Both the position numbers and the translations under genes were made by a program. 32,090 nucleotides of DNA from Paludibacteraceae bacterium. GTDB lineage: Bacteria; Bacteroidota; Bacteroidia; Bacteroidales; Paludibacteraceae. Location of the stretch: contig JAGCWQ010000213.1 of NCBI GenBank assembly GCA_017961765.1, forward strand, positions 1 to 32,090. Direction: 5' to 3'. Below are positions 8,437 to 17,498 of this stretch, piece after piece. The notes beneath the pieces were generated by a model. That model worked only from the letters and a program-made list of their open reading frames with translations. It searched no databases and was not told where the DNA came from. Numbering within the stretch: the first letter of the stretch is position 1; every line of letters starts with the position of its first letter.

Positions 8437-9360
8437 TCACAAACCCAACAGATGGACGGCGATGCAAGCAATCGCTATTAGTCCACAAATAATGGCTGCT
8501 ATTTTGTATTTGCTCTCGTCAATGTTACTTGGACTGTTTTCTCTTTCTATGATTTTGAAAAATTGGGCGAGTTCTGTTGGAGGAAGATGGACTATTTCCG
8601 GCTTTTTTTGAAACCTCTTTCTCATGAATTGAGTTATGATGCTAACGACAAGACAGAAGAGGGAATAGATCCCTGTGGGGAATAGGATGAATGATATGAT
8701 TCTTGATTTTAGGGTGTCGGAAATGATGTTCTTCATTACTAAGAATACTACAGCTAATACGGCAGCGAGTACGAAGATGCTGACAATATTTTCTTTTTCG
8801 ATCTCCTTTTTAAATAAAGGTCTATATTCTTCATAGCGATTTTTCAGCCTTTCTACCTCTTCTTTCGTAAAGGTTCCTTGTGTGGCCATTTGGTTGAATA
8901 TTGAGTTTTTGTTTTTGTCGTAAAGGCTTCCTATTTCCCGTCCACTCCAATAATTGACGGCGCTTCTGAAATCTTTTTCGTCATGAGCGTAGTCGTTGAT
9001 TTTGTATTCCCTGTTTCTAAATCGACCTTCTATGATGAGAAAAAGGTTGCTATTGTTTTTCCCTGCTTTTCTGCTCTTGAAGTAGGTATATTCAATTTCG
9101 TTCCATTCAATAAGTCCTACCTCTGCTAATCGAATGCCTTCTTTTGAAATAATGATTGGCTTTTTCGCCTCTCTGAATAGTACCCATAGTATGGATATGC
9201 CAAGGACTACTAACCCAGAAAAGAGCATGGCCTTATCATACCCACTATCAAAATAGATTATGCCTGAGATTGAGGCCCAAAAGAAAAAAATGCATGCTGG
9301 GAATTGGAATCGAGCCAATTTTGATTCCTTTATTATAAGTTCTGTTCCTTCTTGCCACAT
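8437..9360 (-). CDS. Membrane protein with PH-like segment, paralogue A
   Basis: A 307-residue predicted inner-membrane protein of unknown function. It has two N-terminal membrane helices (about 18-37 and 43-62), then a soluble part with KKPIIISKEGIRLAEVGLIEW and IEYTYFKS, which recalls small membrane-anchored PH-like proteins of the STM3941 type (weak, from memory). Next come SAVNYWSGREIGSLYDK, two more helices around 190-240 and a C-terminal helix (last 20 residues). It is a paralogue of the neighbour at 9417-10274: both open with MWQEGTELIIKE and share the PH-like and YWSGR segments. The gap to that gene is 56 bases, so they are probably co-transcribed. It ends 129 bases from the convergent transposase gene, with no clear terminator between. 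Confidence 0.75.
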   Translation of the reverse strand: MWQEGTELIIKESKLARFQFPACIFFFWASISGIIYFDSGYDKAMLFSGLVVLGISILWVLFREAKKPIIISKEGIRLAEVGLIEWNEIEYTYFKSRKAGKNNSNLFLIIEGRFRNREYKINDYAHDEKDFRSAVNYWSGREIGSLYDKNKNSIFNQMATQGTFTKEEVERLKNRYEEYRPLFKKEIEKENIVSIFVLAAVLAVVFLVMKNIISDTLKSRIISFILFPTGIYSLFCLVVSIITQFMRKRFQKKPEIVHLPPTELAQFFKIIERENSPSNIDESKYKIAAIICGLIAIACIAVHLLGL

Positions 9361-9416
9361 ATGGAAATGATTGTTATGGGGTGAATCTATGAAATTAGTA
9401 AGTCAACCTTCCTTCA

Positions 9417-10274
9417 CTACTGCAAATTATAGACAATAATGCTAGTAATCATGATTATGCCTGCTATGAGGGTTGTATTCTTGGTTAGACTATAATCGTT
9501 TTCGTCTAAAAAAATCTGGGAAAGGTGGGCGATCTCTGTTTCTGCGAGTTGTGCTATCGGGGGTGTCCTTAGAAACATTTCCCTCAGAATGATGGTGGTG
9601 CTGTTGTAGATAAAAGCCAGATAGGAGATACAGCCGAAGAGGACAGCGAAAAGGGAGACTATAGGGGGCTTTGTGTCGAGGAGTAGGGCGGAATTATAGA
9701 CTAAAAATCCGATGGGAAGGATGACAGCGAGTGTTGTGACAATGCCAACTATCATCTTTTCTTTCTTCCGTTCTTTTTCAAATAGGGAGCGATATTTTGC
9801 ATACGTTTCTTCAATGTCCTCTTTTTTGTCTGCTATGCTTCCTATTTTTCGTCCACTCCAATAGTTGACGGCTCTTGAGAATTCTTCTTCGTTAAATATA
9901 TAGTTGTTGATTAAATATTCAACATTGTTTGCTCTTGTGACTTCAAGCACGATATAATGGTATTTGAATCCTCTTATGTAGGCATATTCGATTCGATTCC
10001 ATTCAATCAGACCTTGCTCTGCTAATAGGATGCCTTCTTTCGAAACAATGATGGGTCTCTTCTTTCCCTTCTTTTTCTTGAATATCACGCAAAGGATGGT
10101 TAGGATAAGGATTCCCAAAAAGCTAAAGGAGAGTGCGTTTGTCCAATTGACATATTCTCTGCAGCTAAAGTACATCATGACTAAGACGCATACCCAAAGG
10201 CATGCGATGCCAATTGGTAGCATAAAGCTTTCGTTCTTCTCCTTTATTATAAGTTCTGTTCCTTCTTGCCACAT
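9417..10274 (-). CDS. Membrane protein with PH-like segment, paralogue B
   Basis: A 285-residue predicted membrane protein, tandem paralogue of the gene at 8437-9360. Shared features: the MWQEGTELIIKE start, two N-terminal helices, KRPIIVSKEGILLAEQGLIEW with IEYAYIRG, and SRAVNYWSGRKIGSIADK. Two helices follow (VGIVTTLAVILPIGFLVYN and VSLFAVLFGCISYLAFIYN), then a C-terminal helix. The 22 bases covering the start codon and first codons are the same in both copies, so the duplication includes the translation start. It begins 21 bases after the SpoIID-domain gene on the same strand and is probably in that transcript. Function is not recognised; the PH-like segment may bind lipids or proteins at the membrane. 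Confidence 0.75.
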   Translation of the reverse strand: MWQEGTELIIKEKNESFMLPIGIACLWVCVLVMMYFSCREYVNWTNALSFSFLGILILTILCVIFKKKKGKKRPIIVSKEGILLAEQGLIEWNRIEYAYIRGFKYHYIVLEVTRANNVEYLINNYIFNEEEFSRAVNYWSGRKIGSIADKKEDIEETYAKYRSLFEKERKKEKMIVGIVTTLAVILPIGFLVYNSALLLDTKPPIVSLFAVLFGCISYLAFIYNSTTIILREMFLRTPPIAQLAETEIAHLSQIFLDENDYSLTKNTTLIAGIIMITSIIVYNLQ

Positions 10275-10295
10275 ATTGAAAATATTGTTTGGAAA

Positions 10296-11612
10296 TTAAT
10301 ATACCTTCACGATTTCCGAATCCTTATAATAATGTTGCAAGATCTGTCGGTAATTGTATCCTTTGTGGGCCATGACGGCGGCTCCGATTTGGCAGAGTCC
10401 CACACCGTGTCCCCAACCTGCTCCGGTCAGTTTGAAGAGCGTTTCTCCTGCGTCATTCTTCTCTTTGTCCACGACGAATGCCGAACTGTAGAGGTGACTT
10501 TCGGAGAGCGATTTCCTGATTTCCAGTTCCTTGCCGATTGTTAGGCTCTTTTGGGCGCCTACGATTCTTAATTTTATGAGTCGTCCGGAGACGCCTCGTT
10601 CGATAGGTGTTAAATCGGTGATAGTTCCGAAATCGATGCCTGTCCGACGGCGGACGAGTTCCGACAATTCTGTTTGTGTATAGACGACCGTCCAACGGTA
10701 GAAGTCGGGGGTCTTTTGGTCGTAGTCGTTGAGTACTTGCGAAAGGATCTCCTTGTCTGTCGTGTTGCAGAAGGAGTCGTAGGTGTTTCGTATCCACTTC
10801 TCCGCGTTGGCCTCGATGGTAAGATCTTGTGCCTCGGCATCCGTTTCGTTGGCGTTGTCGATGACTTTCGCCAGATAGGGATGGGGGGTCGGTTCCCAGC
10901 AGTTCTCGAACTTTTCGGCCACGCCGCCGCATGATTTCGAGAAGCGAGCGTCGCAGATCTCCTCTCCATATTTCAGGGCTTCGCCTCGGGTCGCTTGGAT
11001 AGCCGTCTCGACTGCCTTTGTGCTTATTTGGGTGATGCCTTGGTAGCGTTGGCAATGGTCGTCGGCACAGACGTCGAAGTGCAGGTGGTCTTCCCGGTCG
11101 TACCAACGGATGCGCTCCTCTGCCGTCTCTGCCGGTTTGCAGTTTCCGCAATGGTTGTTTTTCCCCTTCTGGCTGAGCTGGGCGAGTAGCCAACTTCTGG
11201 AGATGACGGCATGGGCCTTCAATAGTTCCAAGGAGGAGGTGGCTCGCATTTCGGAAGAGATGACGCTTGTAAGGTACCATTCTAGGGGAAGCGTGTTGAT
11301 GGCCGTCACGGCTTCCTCTTCGACGATGAAGCGGAGTTCGCCCAAGAAGCGTTGGTCTTGCTTCTGCTCCCAATGGAACTTTTTACCGATGGTGACTCCC
11401 TTCAGATCGAAGGAGCAAGACTCTTCCGTGGGAATGAAACGCAGGGTTTCGTGTTTTCCCCCTTCGAATAGCAATTCTCCTTCCGAGAAGGATATTTCAT
11501 GGATTCCTGTGATTGTCTCTTCGCTGGCATCCGTCTTGAACACTCCGTTCAGCTGGAAACAGATGCTCTGCTCGTTCATGATGCCGACATTTATTTGTGG
11601 TTCTTGCGTCAT
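10296..11612 (-). CDS. SpoIID/LytB domain-containing protein
   Basis: A 438-residue member of the SpoIID/LytB family, which in sporulating bacteria contains a peptidoglycan lytic transglycosylase and amidase stimulators; in Bacteroidota the role is unknown. Family signatures visible: LPLEWYLTSVISSEM followed by LLKAHAVISRSWLL, then a middle part with DAVRF-like ICDARFSKSCGG, and the C-terminal GWGHGVGLCQIGAAVMA with YRQILQHYY. A longer frame reaches an ATG at 11666, but I prefer the ATG at 11612 (MTQEPQINVGIM). The start of homologues matches this as I recall, and a -7 promoter element at 11664-11671 would place the upstream ATG outside the transcript. No signal peptide is seen from either start, which is odd for an enzyme of the wall. 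It is divergent from pyrF and leads the two paralogous membrane genes. Confidence 0.85.
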   Translation of the reverse strand: MTQEPQINVGIMNEQSICFQLNGVFKTDASEETITGIHEISFSEGELLFEGGKHETLRFIPTEESCSFDLKGVTIGKKFHWEQKQDQRFLGELRFIVEEEAVTAINTLPLEWYLTSVISSEMRATSSLELLKAHAVISRSWLLAQLSQKGKNNHCGNCKPAETAEERIRWYDREDHLHFDVCADDHCQRYQGITQISTKAVETAIQATRGEALKYGEEICDARFSKSCGGVAEKFENCWEPTPHPYLAKVIDNANETDAEAQDLTIEANAEKWIRNTYDSFCNTTDKEILSQVLNDYDQKTPDFYRWTVVYTQTELSELVRRRTGIDFGTITDLTPIERGVSGRLIKLRIVGAQKSLTIGKELEIRKSLSESHLYSSAFVVDKEKNDAGETLFKLTGAGWGHGVGLCQIGAAVMAHKGYNYRQILQHYYKDSEIVKVY

Positions 11613-11663
11613 AATCTCTTTTTTTGCCTTCTCCTTGCAAGGATTGGGTCCTACTTTTTTATT

Positions 11664-11671
11664 CAAAAGTA
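11664..11671 (-). promoter_or_regulatory. -7 element of the SpoIID-domain gene
   Basis: The minus strand reads TACTTTTG (TAnnTTTG). No exact TTTG lies at the expected -33 position. The predicted start of transcription is near 11657, giving a leader of about 45 nt to the ATG at 11612. It is back to back with the pyrF promoter, about 30 bases away. Confidence 0.45.
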
Positions 11672-11700
11672 GTTATTCCCTATGAAACAATGAGGAAAAC

Positions 11701-11733
11701 TTTGTAAATATATTTTGAAAATGTATAATTTTG
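11701..11733 (+). promoter_or_regulatory. Promoter of pyrF
   Basis: TTTG (11701-11704), 21 bases, TAATTTTG (11726-11733), a full Bacteroides-type promoter. Transcription would start near 11740, about 60 nt before the pyrF ATG. The divergent -7 element of the SpoIID-domain gene lies just upstream. Confidence 0.65.
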
Positions 11734-11799
11734 CATCTGCAAAAGGGGTGGGTTCGGTTCCTTCTCCCATAAATTAGTATTTCCAAAAAAAGTATCGAA

Positions 11800-12633
11800 A
11801 TGACACGAGAAGAGTTGTTTGAGAATATAAAGCGCAAAAAATCATTTCTTTGCGTAGGTCTTGACACGGATATCAATAAAATTCCGGAGTTCCTATTCGA
11901 CAAGAAGGACGATTTGGATCCCATTTTTGATTTCAACAAGGCAATCATAGATGCGACCGCCGATTTGTGTGTGGCCTATAAGCCGAATCTAGCCTTCTAT
12001 GAGAGTTTGGGTTCCGATGGTTTGGATGTCTTGGAGCGTACGGTGGATTACATCCGTAAGAATTATCCAGACCAGTTCATCATAGCGGATGCCAAGCGAG
12101 GCGACATCGGCAACACTTCTGCCATGTATGCCCGTACTTTTTTCGGGGCGATGGACTTTGATTCAGTGACGGTCGCTCCTTACATGGGTGAGGATTCCGT
12201 AACGCCGTTTTTGACTTACGAGGGTAAGTGGGTTACACTTTTGGCGTTGACTTCAAATAAAGGTGCCTTCGATTTCCAATTCATGAAGGATGCAGAGACG
12301 GGCGAAACGCTTTACCAAAAAGTCTTGAAAACCTCTTTGAATTGGGGTAATGCCGACAATATGATGTATGTGGTGGGTGCCACGAAAGCGGAGATGTTGT
12401 CGGACATCCGACAAATTATTCCTGACCATTTCCTTTTGGTGCCTGGCGTAGGAGCGCAGGGGGGTAGCTTGGCAGAAGTGGTCAAGTATGGTATGAATTC
12501 ACAATGTGGACTTTTGGTCAATTCGTCGCGTGCAATCATTTATGCTTCGGACGGCGAGGATTTCGCGGAGGCGGCAAGATTGTCGGCCAAGAAAGTTCAA
12601 GAAGAGATGGCAGGTTATCTTGAAAAACTATAA
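11800..12633 (+). CDS. pyrF: Orotidine 5'-phosphate decarboxylase
   Basis: Decarboxylates OMP to UMP, the last step of de novo pyrimidine synthesis; cytoplasmic. The 277-residue length and the motif [12 protein letters not shown] (Lys99 being the catalytic lysine) mark the longer class 2 OMP decarboxylases. CVGLDTD near the N-terminus (18-24) and VPGVGAQGG near the C-terminus are the usual phosphate and substrate contact regions. A consensus promoter lies upstream and a hairpin terminator just downstream, so it may be largely monocistronic. A second pyrimidine gene, dihydroorotase, lies 9 kb away on the other strand. Confidence 0.96.
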   Translation: MTREELFENIKRKKSFLCVGLDTDINKIPEFLFDKKDDLDPIFDFNKAIIDATADLCVAYKPNLAFYESLGSDGLDVLERTVDYIRKNYPDQFIIADAKRGDIGNTSAMYARTFFGAMDFDSVTVAPYMGEDSVTPFLTYEGKWVTLLALTSNKGAFDFQFMKDAETGETLYQKVLKTSLNWGNADNMMYVVGATKAEMLSDIRQIIPDHFLLVPGVGAQGGSLAEVVKYGMNSQCGLLVNSSRAIIYASDGEDFAEAARLSAKKVQEEMAGYLEKL

Positions 12634-12637
12634 TATG

Positions 12638-12672
12638 GAAGGGTTTCGGCTTTCGGACCGAGCCCTTTTTTA
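12638..12672 (+). terminator. Intrinsic terminator after pyrF
   Basis: GGGTTTCGG, a short loop, then CCGAGCCC followed by TTTTTT. The stem has wobble pairs or a bulge. It ends about 9 bases before the HD-domain gene, so that gene may depend on readthrough or on its own promoter. Confidence 0.65.
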
Positions 12673-12680
12673 TTGAGTAG

Positions 12681-13910
12681 ATGTATAATAAGAAGAAGAT
12701 AGTAAACGACCCTGTGCATGGATTCATCTCGATTCCTTCGGAATTGCAGTTCGACATCATGCAGCATCCTTATTTCCAGCGGTTGGGGCGTATCCGTCAG
12801 TTGGGATTGAGCTATATGGTCTATCCTGGAGCTCAGCATACCCGTTTCCAACATTCATTGGGGGCGATGCACCTGATGGGCGAGGCGATAGCCCAGCTCC
12901 GCATGAAGGGAAATGAGATAACGGACGAGGAGGCCGATGCAGTCTTGTCGGCTATTCTGCTCCATGATGTGGGGCATGCTCCTTTTTCCCATGTCTTGGA
13001 GAACACGGTGGTGGACGGCGTCTCCCATGAGGAGATTTCGCTGATGATGATGCGTCGTATCAATGAGGAGTTTGCCGGACGTTTGGACATGGCGCTCGCC
13101 ATTTTCCAGAACCAGTACCCTAAACATTTCCTTCATCAATTGGTATCCAGTCAGTTGGATGTCGATCGTCTCGATTATTTGATTCGAGATAGTTTCTTCA
13201 CGGGAGTTGTGGAAGGGGCTGTCGGTACGGCTCGAATCCTCAAGATGTTGAATGTCCATGACGACCATCTGGTGGTGGAGTCAAAAGGCATCTATTCGAT
13301 AGAGAAGTTCTTGATTGCCAGACGAATGATGTATTGGCAAGTCTATTATCATAAGACTTCGGTGGCTGCCGAGCAACTGCTGATCAATCTTTTGAGGAGG
13401 GCAAAAGCGTTGGCCTTGTCGGGCGAAGAATTGTTTGCTTCTCCAGCTTTCTCCTATTTTTTATACAATAAAATGGATAAGGAGAAGTTTAAAAAAGAGG
13501 AAATAGCGTTGCAGAATTATGCAGAGTTGGATGATAATGATATTTTATGTGCGATAAAGGCTTGGGCGCATCACCCCGATAGGGTGCTCTCCCTCTTGGC
13601 CCGTTCGTTGATGAACAGGAGGTTGTTTAAGACGGAGGTCTTTGACGAGCCCATTCCTGCCTCCCATTTCAAGGAACGGATGTCGCAATATGTCAAAGAA
13701 TTGAAATTAACGGCGAAGGAGGCGTCCTATCTCGCATCGCAGGATATTGTGTCTGCAAGTACGTATACTTCTGATAATGAGGATACGAGTATCAATGTCT
13801 TATATGCGGATGGCTCCTTGAAAGACATCTCGGAAGCCTCGGATATATTGAATATATCCATGATGTCGAAGAAAACGAAGAAGTATTATTTTTGTTGTTT
13901 CAAGTTATGA
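12681..13910 (+). CDS. HD-domain phosphohydrolase (COG1078/SAMHD1-like)
   Basis: A 409-residue HD superfamily metal-dependent phosphohydrolase. Visible family features: VNDPVHGFI at the N-terminus, QRLGRIRQLGLSYMVYPGAQ, then the metal ligands in QHTRFQHSLG (His53, His58) and HDVGHAPFSH (His95-Asp96), and later QLDVDRLDYLIRDS with the last aspartate. Relatives hydrolyse dNTPs or nucleotide second messengers; the substrate here cannot be told from sequence. The gene lies between pyrF and lpxD on the same strand, a placement I recall as common in Bacteroidales. The 3' end has no clear terminator. Confidence 0.88.
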   Translation: MYNKKKIVNDPVHGFISIPSELQFDIMQHPYFQRLGRIRQLGLSYMVYPGAQHTRFQHSLGAMHLMGEAIAQLRMKGNEITDEEADAVLSAILLHDVGHAPFSHVLENTVVDGVSHEEISLMMMRRINEEFAGRLDMALAIFQNQYPKHFLHQLVSSQLDVDRLDYLIRDSFFTGVVEGAVGTARILKMLNVHDDHLVVESKGIYSIEKFLIARRMMYWQVYYHKTSVAAEQLLINLLRRAKALALSGEELFASPAFSYFLYNKMDKEKFKKEEIALQNYAELDDNDILCAIKAWAHHPDRVLSLLARSLMNRRLFKTEVFDEPIPASHFKERMSQYVKELKLTAKEASYLASQDIVSASTYTSDNEDTSINVLYADGSLKDISEASDILNISMMSKKTKKYYFCCFKL

Positions 13911-13991
13911 AATAGAGGGTGACGTTTATTTTTGTGGCGTTATTTTTTATTTTCTTGTTGATTTGTGATATTTTTGTAAAAAAATGTGAAT

Positions 13992-15044
13992 ATGGAGTTT
14001 TCAGCACAACAGATAGCCGAATATTTGAAGGGGACCGTTGTTGGTGATCCGAATGTGAAAGTTTCTAATCTCTCGAAGATAGAGGAGGGGTGTCCAGGTA
14101 CTTTGACATTCCTATCAAATCCTAAATATACAGAGTTTATATATACGACGAAAGCAAGTGTCGTGTTGGTCAATAAGGATTTCACTCCGGAGAAGGAGAT
14201 TTCTGCGACTTTGATTAAGGTGGAGAACTCTTATATGGCGTTGGCTGGGTTGCTCTCTTTGGTGGACAGTATGAGTCCGAAGAAGACGGGAATCTCTTCG
14301 CTTGCATTCATCTCGGGAAAGGCTACGGTAGGTGCCAATGCCTATATCGGTGAGTATGCGGTGATTGATGATGGTGCGCAGATCGGAGAGAATGCCTACA
14401 TTTATCCTCAGGTTTATGTGGGGACGAATGTGAAGATAGGAAAGAACGTGACGCTTTATCCAGGCGTAAGAATATATAAGGAGTGCGTTATCGGTGATAA
14501 CTGTACGGTTCATGCGGGAACGGTTATTGGTGCCGACGGATTTGGTTTCGCACCAACGCCGGATGGCTCGTACAACAAGATTCCTCAGATCGGAAACGTC
14601 GTTTTGGAAGACAATGTCGAGATTGGGGCAAATTCCACGATTGACCGTGCGACGATGGGCTCAACCATCTTGCGGAAAGGCGTCAAGATAGATAATTTGG
14701 TTCAGGTGGCTCATAATGTCGAGGTGGGTGAGAATACGGTCATGGCAGCCCAATGTGGTGTGGCCGGCTCTACGAAGGTTGGCAAGCATTGTATGTTTGG
14801 TGGTCAAGTAGGTGTCGTAGGACATTCCCATATTGCCGACGGCACGATGGTGGGAGCGCAGACGGGTGTTTCCGGAACGATCAAAACACCGAACCAGGCG
14901 TTCCAAGGTTCGCCTCACATGCCTGCCGCTGATTTCAAGAGGGCTTCCATCTGTATCAAGCAGTTGCCTGATTTGAGACTTCGGATCTTTGATTTGCAAA
15001 GGCAAATTACGGAGTTAAAGGCTGAATTGGAGAAGAATAAGTAA
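13992..15044 (+). CDS. lpxD: UDP-3-O-acylglucosamine N-acyltransferase
   Basis: Third step of lipid A synthesis: adds a 3-hydroxyacyl chain from acyl-ACP to the 2-amino group of UDP-3-O-acyl-glucosamine; a cytoplasmic trimer. The 350-residue protein has the N-terminal uridine-binding domain ([14 protein letters not shown] onwards) and then a left-handed beta-helix of hexapeptide repeats from about 100 to 320, including the conserved [15 protein letters not shown] and [15 protein letters not shown] segments. The final helix carries [21 protein letters not shown] took the ATG at 13992; a GTG two codons upstream is also in frame. TATTTTTG at 13969-13976 fits a -7 element and would give a very short leader. 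It is first of the lpxD-lpxC/fabZ-lpxA cluster. Confidence 0.96.
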   Translation: MEFSAQQIAEYLKGTVVGDPNVKVSNLSKIEEGCPGTLTFLSNPKYTEFIYTTKASVVLVNKDFTPEKEISATLIKVENSYMALAGLLSLVDSMSPKKTGISSLAFISGKATVGANAYIGEYAVIDDGAQIGENAYIYPQVYVGTNVKIGKNVTLYPGVRIYKECVIGDNCTVHAGTVIGADGFGFAPTPDGSYNKIPQIGNVVLEDNVEIGANSTIDRATMGSTILRKGVKIDNLVQVAHNVEVGENTVMAAQCGVAGSTKVGKHCMFGGQVGVVGHSHIADGTMVGAQTGVSGTIKTPNQAFQGSPHMPAADFKRASICIKQLPDLRLRIFDLQRQITELKAELEKNK

Positions 15045-15109
15045 TAAACGATTGAGGTGTTTCGGAAGGCTTCCCCTTTCGGAATGCGTCTATTAAGGAA
15101 AGTATATAT

Positions 15110-16495
15110 ATGTCTAAGCAAAAGACTCTTAAGAGTGCATTTACATTGGAGGGCAAAGGGTTGCATACTGGTTTGCCTGTGACAATTACGTTTAATCCTG
15201 CAGAGGTGAACACGGGACGGAGAATCCAACGTGTTGATTTGGAGGGTCAGCCTATCGTTGATGCATTGGCTGAAAACGTAGTCGAGACTTCTCGCGGTAC
15301 GGTCGTTGAGAAGGAGGGCGTTCGGATCAGTACGATAGAGCATGCCATGGCTGCTTTGTTCGCTTTCGACATCGACAACTGTTTGATTCAAGTAAACCAA
15401 CCTGAGTTCCCTATATTGGACGGTAGTGCAGGCGCCTATGTTAAGGCTATCCAAGAGGTAGGCGTAGAGGAACAGAAGGCTGATAAGCAATATTACATCA
15501 TTAGAAAGAAGAGTGAGGTTGTCAATGAGGCAACGGGATCCAAGTTCATTTTGTTGCCTGACGAGGAGTTTGGCATCAATGTCCTTGTTTCTTATCCTTC
15601 TCCGATTTTGAACAATCAATTTGCTTCTCTCGATTCCTTGGCTGAGTTCCCTGAGCAGATTGCAAGTTGCCGTACGTTCGTATTCGTCCGTGAGTTGGAG
15701 GCTCTTCTTAAGAATAATTTGATCAAGGGTGGCGATTTGGACAACGCGATTGTGATTTATGACCAGATCATCCCACAATCCGATATTGACCATTTGACAG
15801 ACATTTTGGGTAAAGAGCGCATTTGCGTGGAGAATATGGGCTACTTGAACAAGGAGCCGTTGAAATTCGAAAACGAGCCTGCTCGCCATAAGTTGTTGGA
15901 TGTGATGGGTGACTTAGCCCTCATCGGCAAGCCTATCAAGGGTCGTGTCATCGCAACGTGTCCTGGTCATAAGGCCAACACCGATTTGGCAAAGAAGATC
16001 CGTAAGGAGTTGAGGCGACAAGAGGTACCAGTACCTATCTATGATCCAAATAAGGCTCCTGTCTTGGATGTGAACCAAATCAAGCATCTTTTGCCTCACC
16101 GTTGGCCATTTTTGTTGGTCGATAAGGTAATCGAGCGTACTGATACTTATGTAATCGGTTTGAAGAATGTGACGGGTAACGAGACCTTCTTCTGCGGCCA
16201 TTTCCCTCAGGAACCTGTGATGCCGGGTGTTCTCCAATTGGAGGCAATGGCTCAAACGGGTGGTCTGTTGGTTCTCGGTACGGTGGATGAGCCAGAGCGT
16301 TATTCCACCTATTTCATGAAGATTGACAATGCGAAGTTTAGGCAGAAGGTGGTTCCTGGTGATACGTTGATATTCCGTCTGGAACTTTCAGGAGAAATCC
16401 GTAGAGGATGCGTAAACATGAAGGGTTATGCTTTTGTAGGAGATTCGATTGTTGCTGAGGCTGATTTTATGGCTCAGATTGTAAAAAATAAATAA
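15110..16495 (+). CDS. lpxC/fabZ: Bifunctional UDP-3-O-acyl-GlcNAc deacetylase / 3-hydroxyacyl-ACP dehydratase
   Basis: A 461-residue fusion. Residues 1 to about 305 are LpxC, the zinc deacetylase that commits precursor to lipid A: zinc ligands EH (His78) and HKLLD (His260, Asp264), with CPGHKAN (His287) as the likely general acid. Residues about 320-461 are FabZ, the fatty acid dehydratase: LLPHRWPFLLVD, then GHFPQEPVMPGVLQLEAMAQ with catalytic His364 and Glu378. Both active sites look intact. The fusion is characteristic of Bacteroidota and related phyla; it joins two enzymes that draw on the same 3-hydroxyacyl-ACP pool. It follows lpxD by 65 bases and precedes lpxA by 9 bases, so the three are one transcription unit. 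Confidence 0.97.
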   Translation: MSKQKTLKSAFTLEGKGLHTGLPVTITFNPAEVNTGRRIQRVDLEGQPIVDALAENVVETSRGTVVEKEGVRISTIEHAMAALFAFDIDNCLIQVNQPEFPILDGSAGAYVKAIQEVGVEEQKADKQYYIIRKKSEVVNEATGSKFILLPDEEFGINVLVSYPSPILNNQFASLDSLAEFPEQIASCRTFVFVRELEALLKNNLIKGGDLDNAIVIYDQIIPQSDIDHLTDILGKERICVENMGYLNKEPLKFENEPARHKLLDVMGDLALIGKPIKGRVIATCPGHKANTDLAKKIRKELRRQEVPVPIYDPNKAPVLDVNQIKHLLPHRWPFLLVDKVIERTDTYVIGLKNVTGNETFFCGHFPQEPVMPGVLQLEAMAQTGGLLVLGTVDEPERYSTYFMKIDNAKFRQKVVPGDTLIFRLELSGEIRRGCVNMKGYAFVGDSIVAEADFMAQIVKNK

Positions 16496-16504
16496 AAGTC
16501 AGAT

Positions 16505-17284
16505 ATGATACATGAATTATCATGCGTTCATCCGGATGCCCAGATTGGTGCGAACGTGGAGATTGGTCCGTTTGTGACAATAGATAAGAATGTCGTTATC
16601 GGAGATGGTACCAAAATCATGTCAAATGCGACAATTCTTGAAGGAGCAAGGATTGGTAAGAATGTAACCATATTTCCCAATGCTGTGATTTCTGCGATTC
16701 CTCAGGATTTGAAGTTCAGAGGCGAGGAGACAACTGCGGAAATCGGTGACAATACGCGTATACGTGAGTGTGCGACGGTTAATAGAGGAACAGCTTCCAA
16801 GGGGAAGACTATCGTGGGTGAGGATTGCCTTATTATGGCTTATTCTCATGTGGCTCACGACTGTGTTGTCGGTGACCATGTGATTTTGGGTAACACGACT
16901 CAATTGGCAGGCGAAGTGGTAGTGGATGATTACGCCATTCTTTCGGGTGGTACGTTGGTTCATCAGTTTACTCATATTGGATGCCATGTGATTGTGCAAG
17001 GCGGTTCTCGCTTGGGTAAGGATTTGCCTCCTTACATCACGGCGGGTCGTGAGCCAATCTCGTATGCGGGCATCAATATCATCGGTTTGCGTCGTCGTGG
17101 TTATACGGAGGAGCAGATTAAGGATATTCAAGAGATTTATCGCATCATATATCAATCGGGATTGAACGTTTCTCAAGCGATTGAGCGTATTGAGCAGGAG
17201 ATTAAGCCTTCTGTTGAGCGTTCTACGATTGTTGACTTCGTTCGTTCTTCTGAACGCGGAATCGTAAGATGTATTAACGATTAA
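16505..17284 (+). CDS. lpxA: UDP-N-acetylglucosamine acyltransferase
   Basis: First step of lipid A synthesis: transfers a 3-hydroxyacyl chain from ACP to the 3-OH of UDP-GlcNAc. The 259-residue length is normal. The first two thirds are a hexapeptide-repeat beta-helix (IGANVEIGPFVTI, IGDGTKIMSNATI), with the catalytic histidine in the segment AYSHVAHDCVVGDHV. The C-terminal helical domain includes GLRRRGYTEEQIKDIQEIYRI, the LpxA signature that separates it from LpxD. It lies 9 bases after lpxC/fabZ and ends at an intrinsic terminator. Confidence 0.97.
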   Translation: MIHELSCVHPDAQIGANVEIGPFVTIDKNVVIGDGTKIMSNATILEGARIGKNVTIFPNAVISAIPQDLKFRGEETTAEIGDNTRIRECATVNRGTASKGKTIVGEDCLIMAYSHVAHDCVVGDHVILGNTTQLAGEVVVDDYAILSGGTLVHQFTHIGCHVIVQGGSRLGKDLPPYITAGREPISYAGINIIGLRRRGYTEEQIKDIQEIYRIIYQSGLNVSQAIERIEQEIKPSVERSTIVDFVRSSERGIVRCIND

Positions 17285-17355
17285 TCTTCCCATTCGGGAA
17301 ATTTGTTCGGAGTGCTTTAGGACGGTAGTTGGGTCTCCGAAAGATAATAGTAGGG

Positions 17356-17385
17356 GCTGGATTTTCAATCTGGCCTCTTTTTTTA
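17356..17385 (+). terminator. Intrinsic terminator after lpxA
   Basis: GGCTGGATT, loop TTC, AATCTGGCC (two G-U pairs, otherwise complete), followed by TCTTTTTTT. It closes the lpxD-lpxC/fabZ-lpxA unit. The rest of the 214-base gap up to the TPR gene shows nothing further. Confidence 0.8.
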
Positions 17386-17498
17386 CCCTTGTCTTGTGGA
17401 AACGCAAAATATTCAGTTTTAGCCGAAGGTGGTCCTTGTCTTATTTGTGCCGTATCTCCTTTTTTGTTACATTTGTTTAGGTTAGATAAAACGAATAT

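Noticed and set aside
10453-11373. 306-codon minus-strand frame overlapping the SpoIID-domain gene
   Set aside because: Arginine- and proline-rich shadow in another frame of a gene with clear family motifs.
14915-15889. 324-codon minus-strand frame across the lpxD end and lpxC
   Set aside because: Antisense to two certain lipid A genes; no family features.
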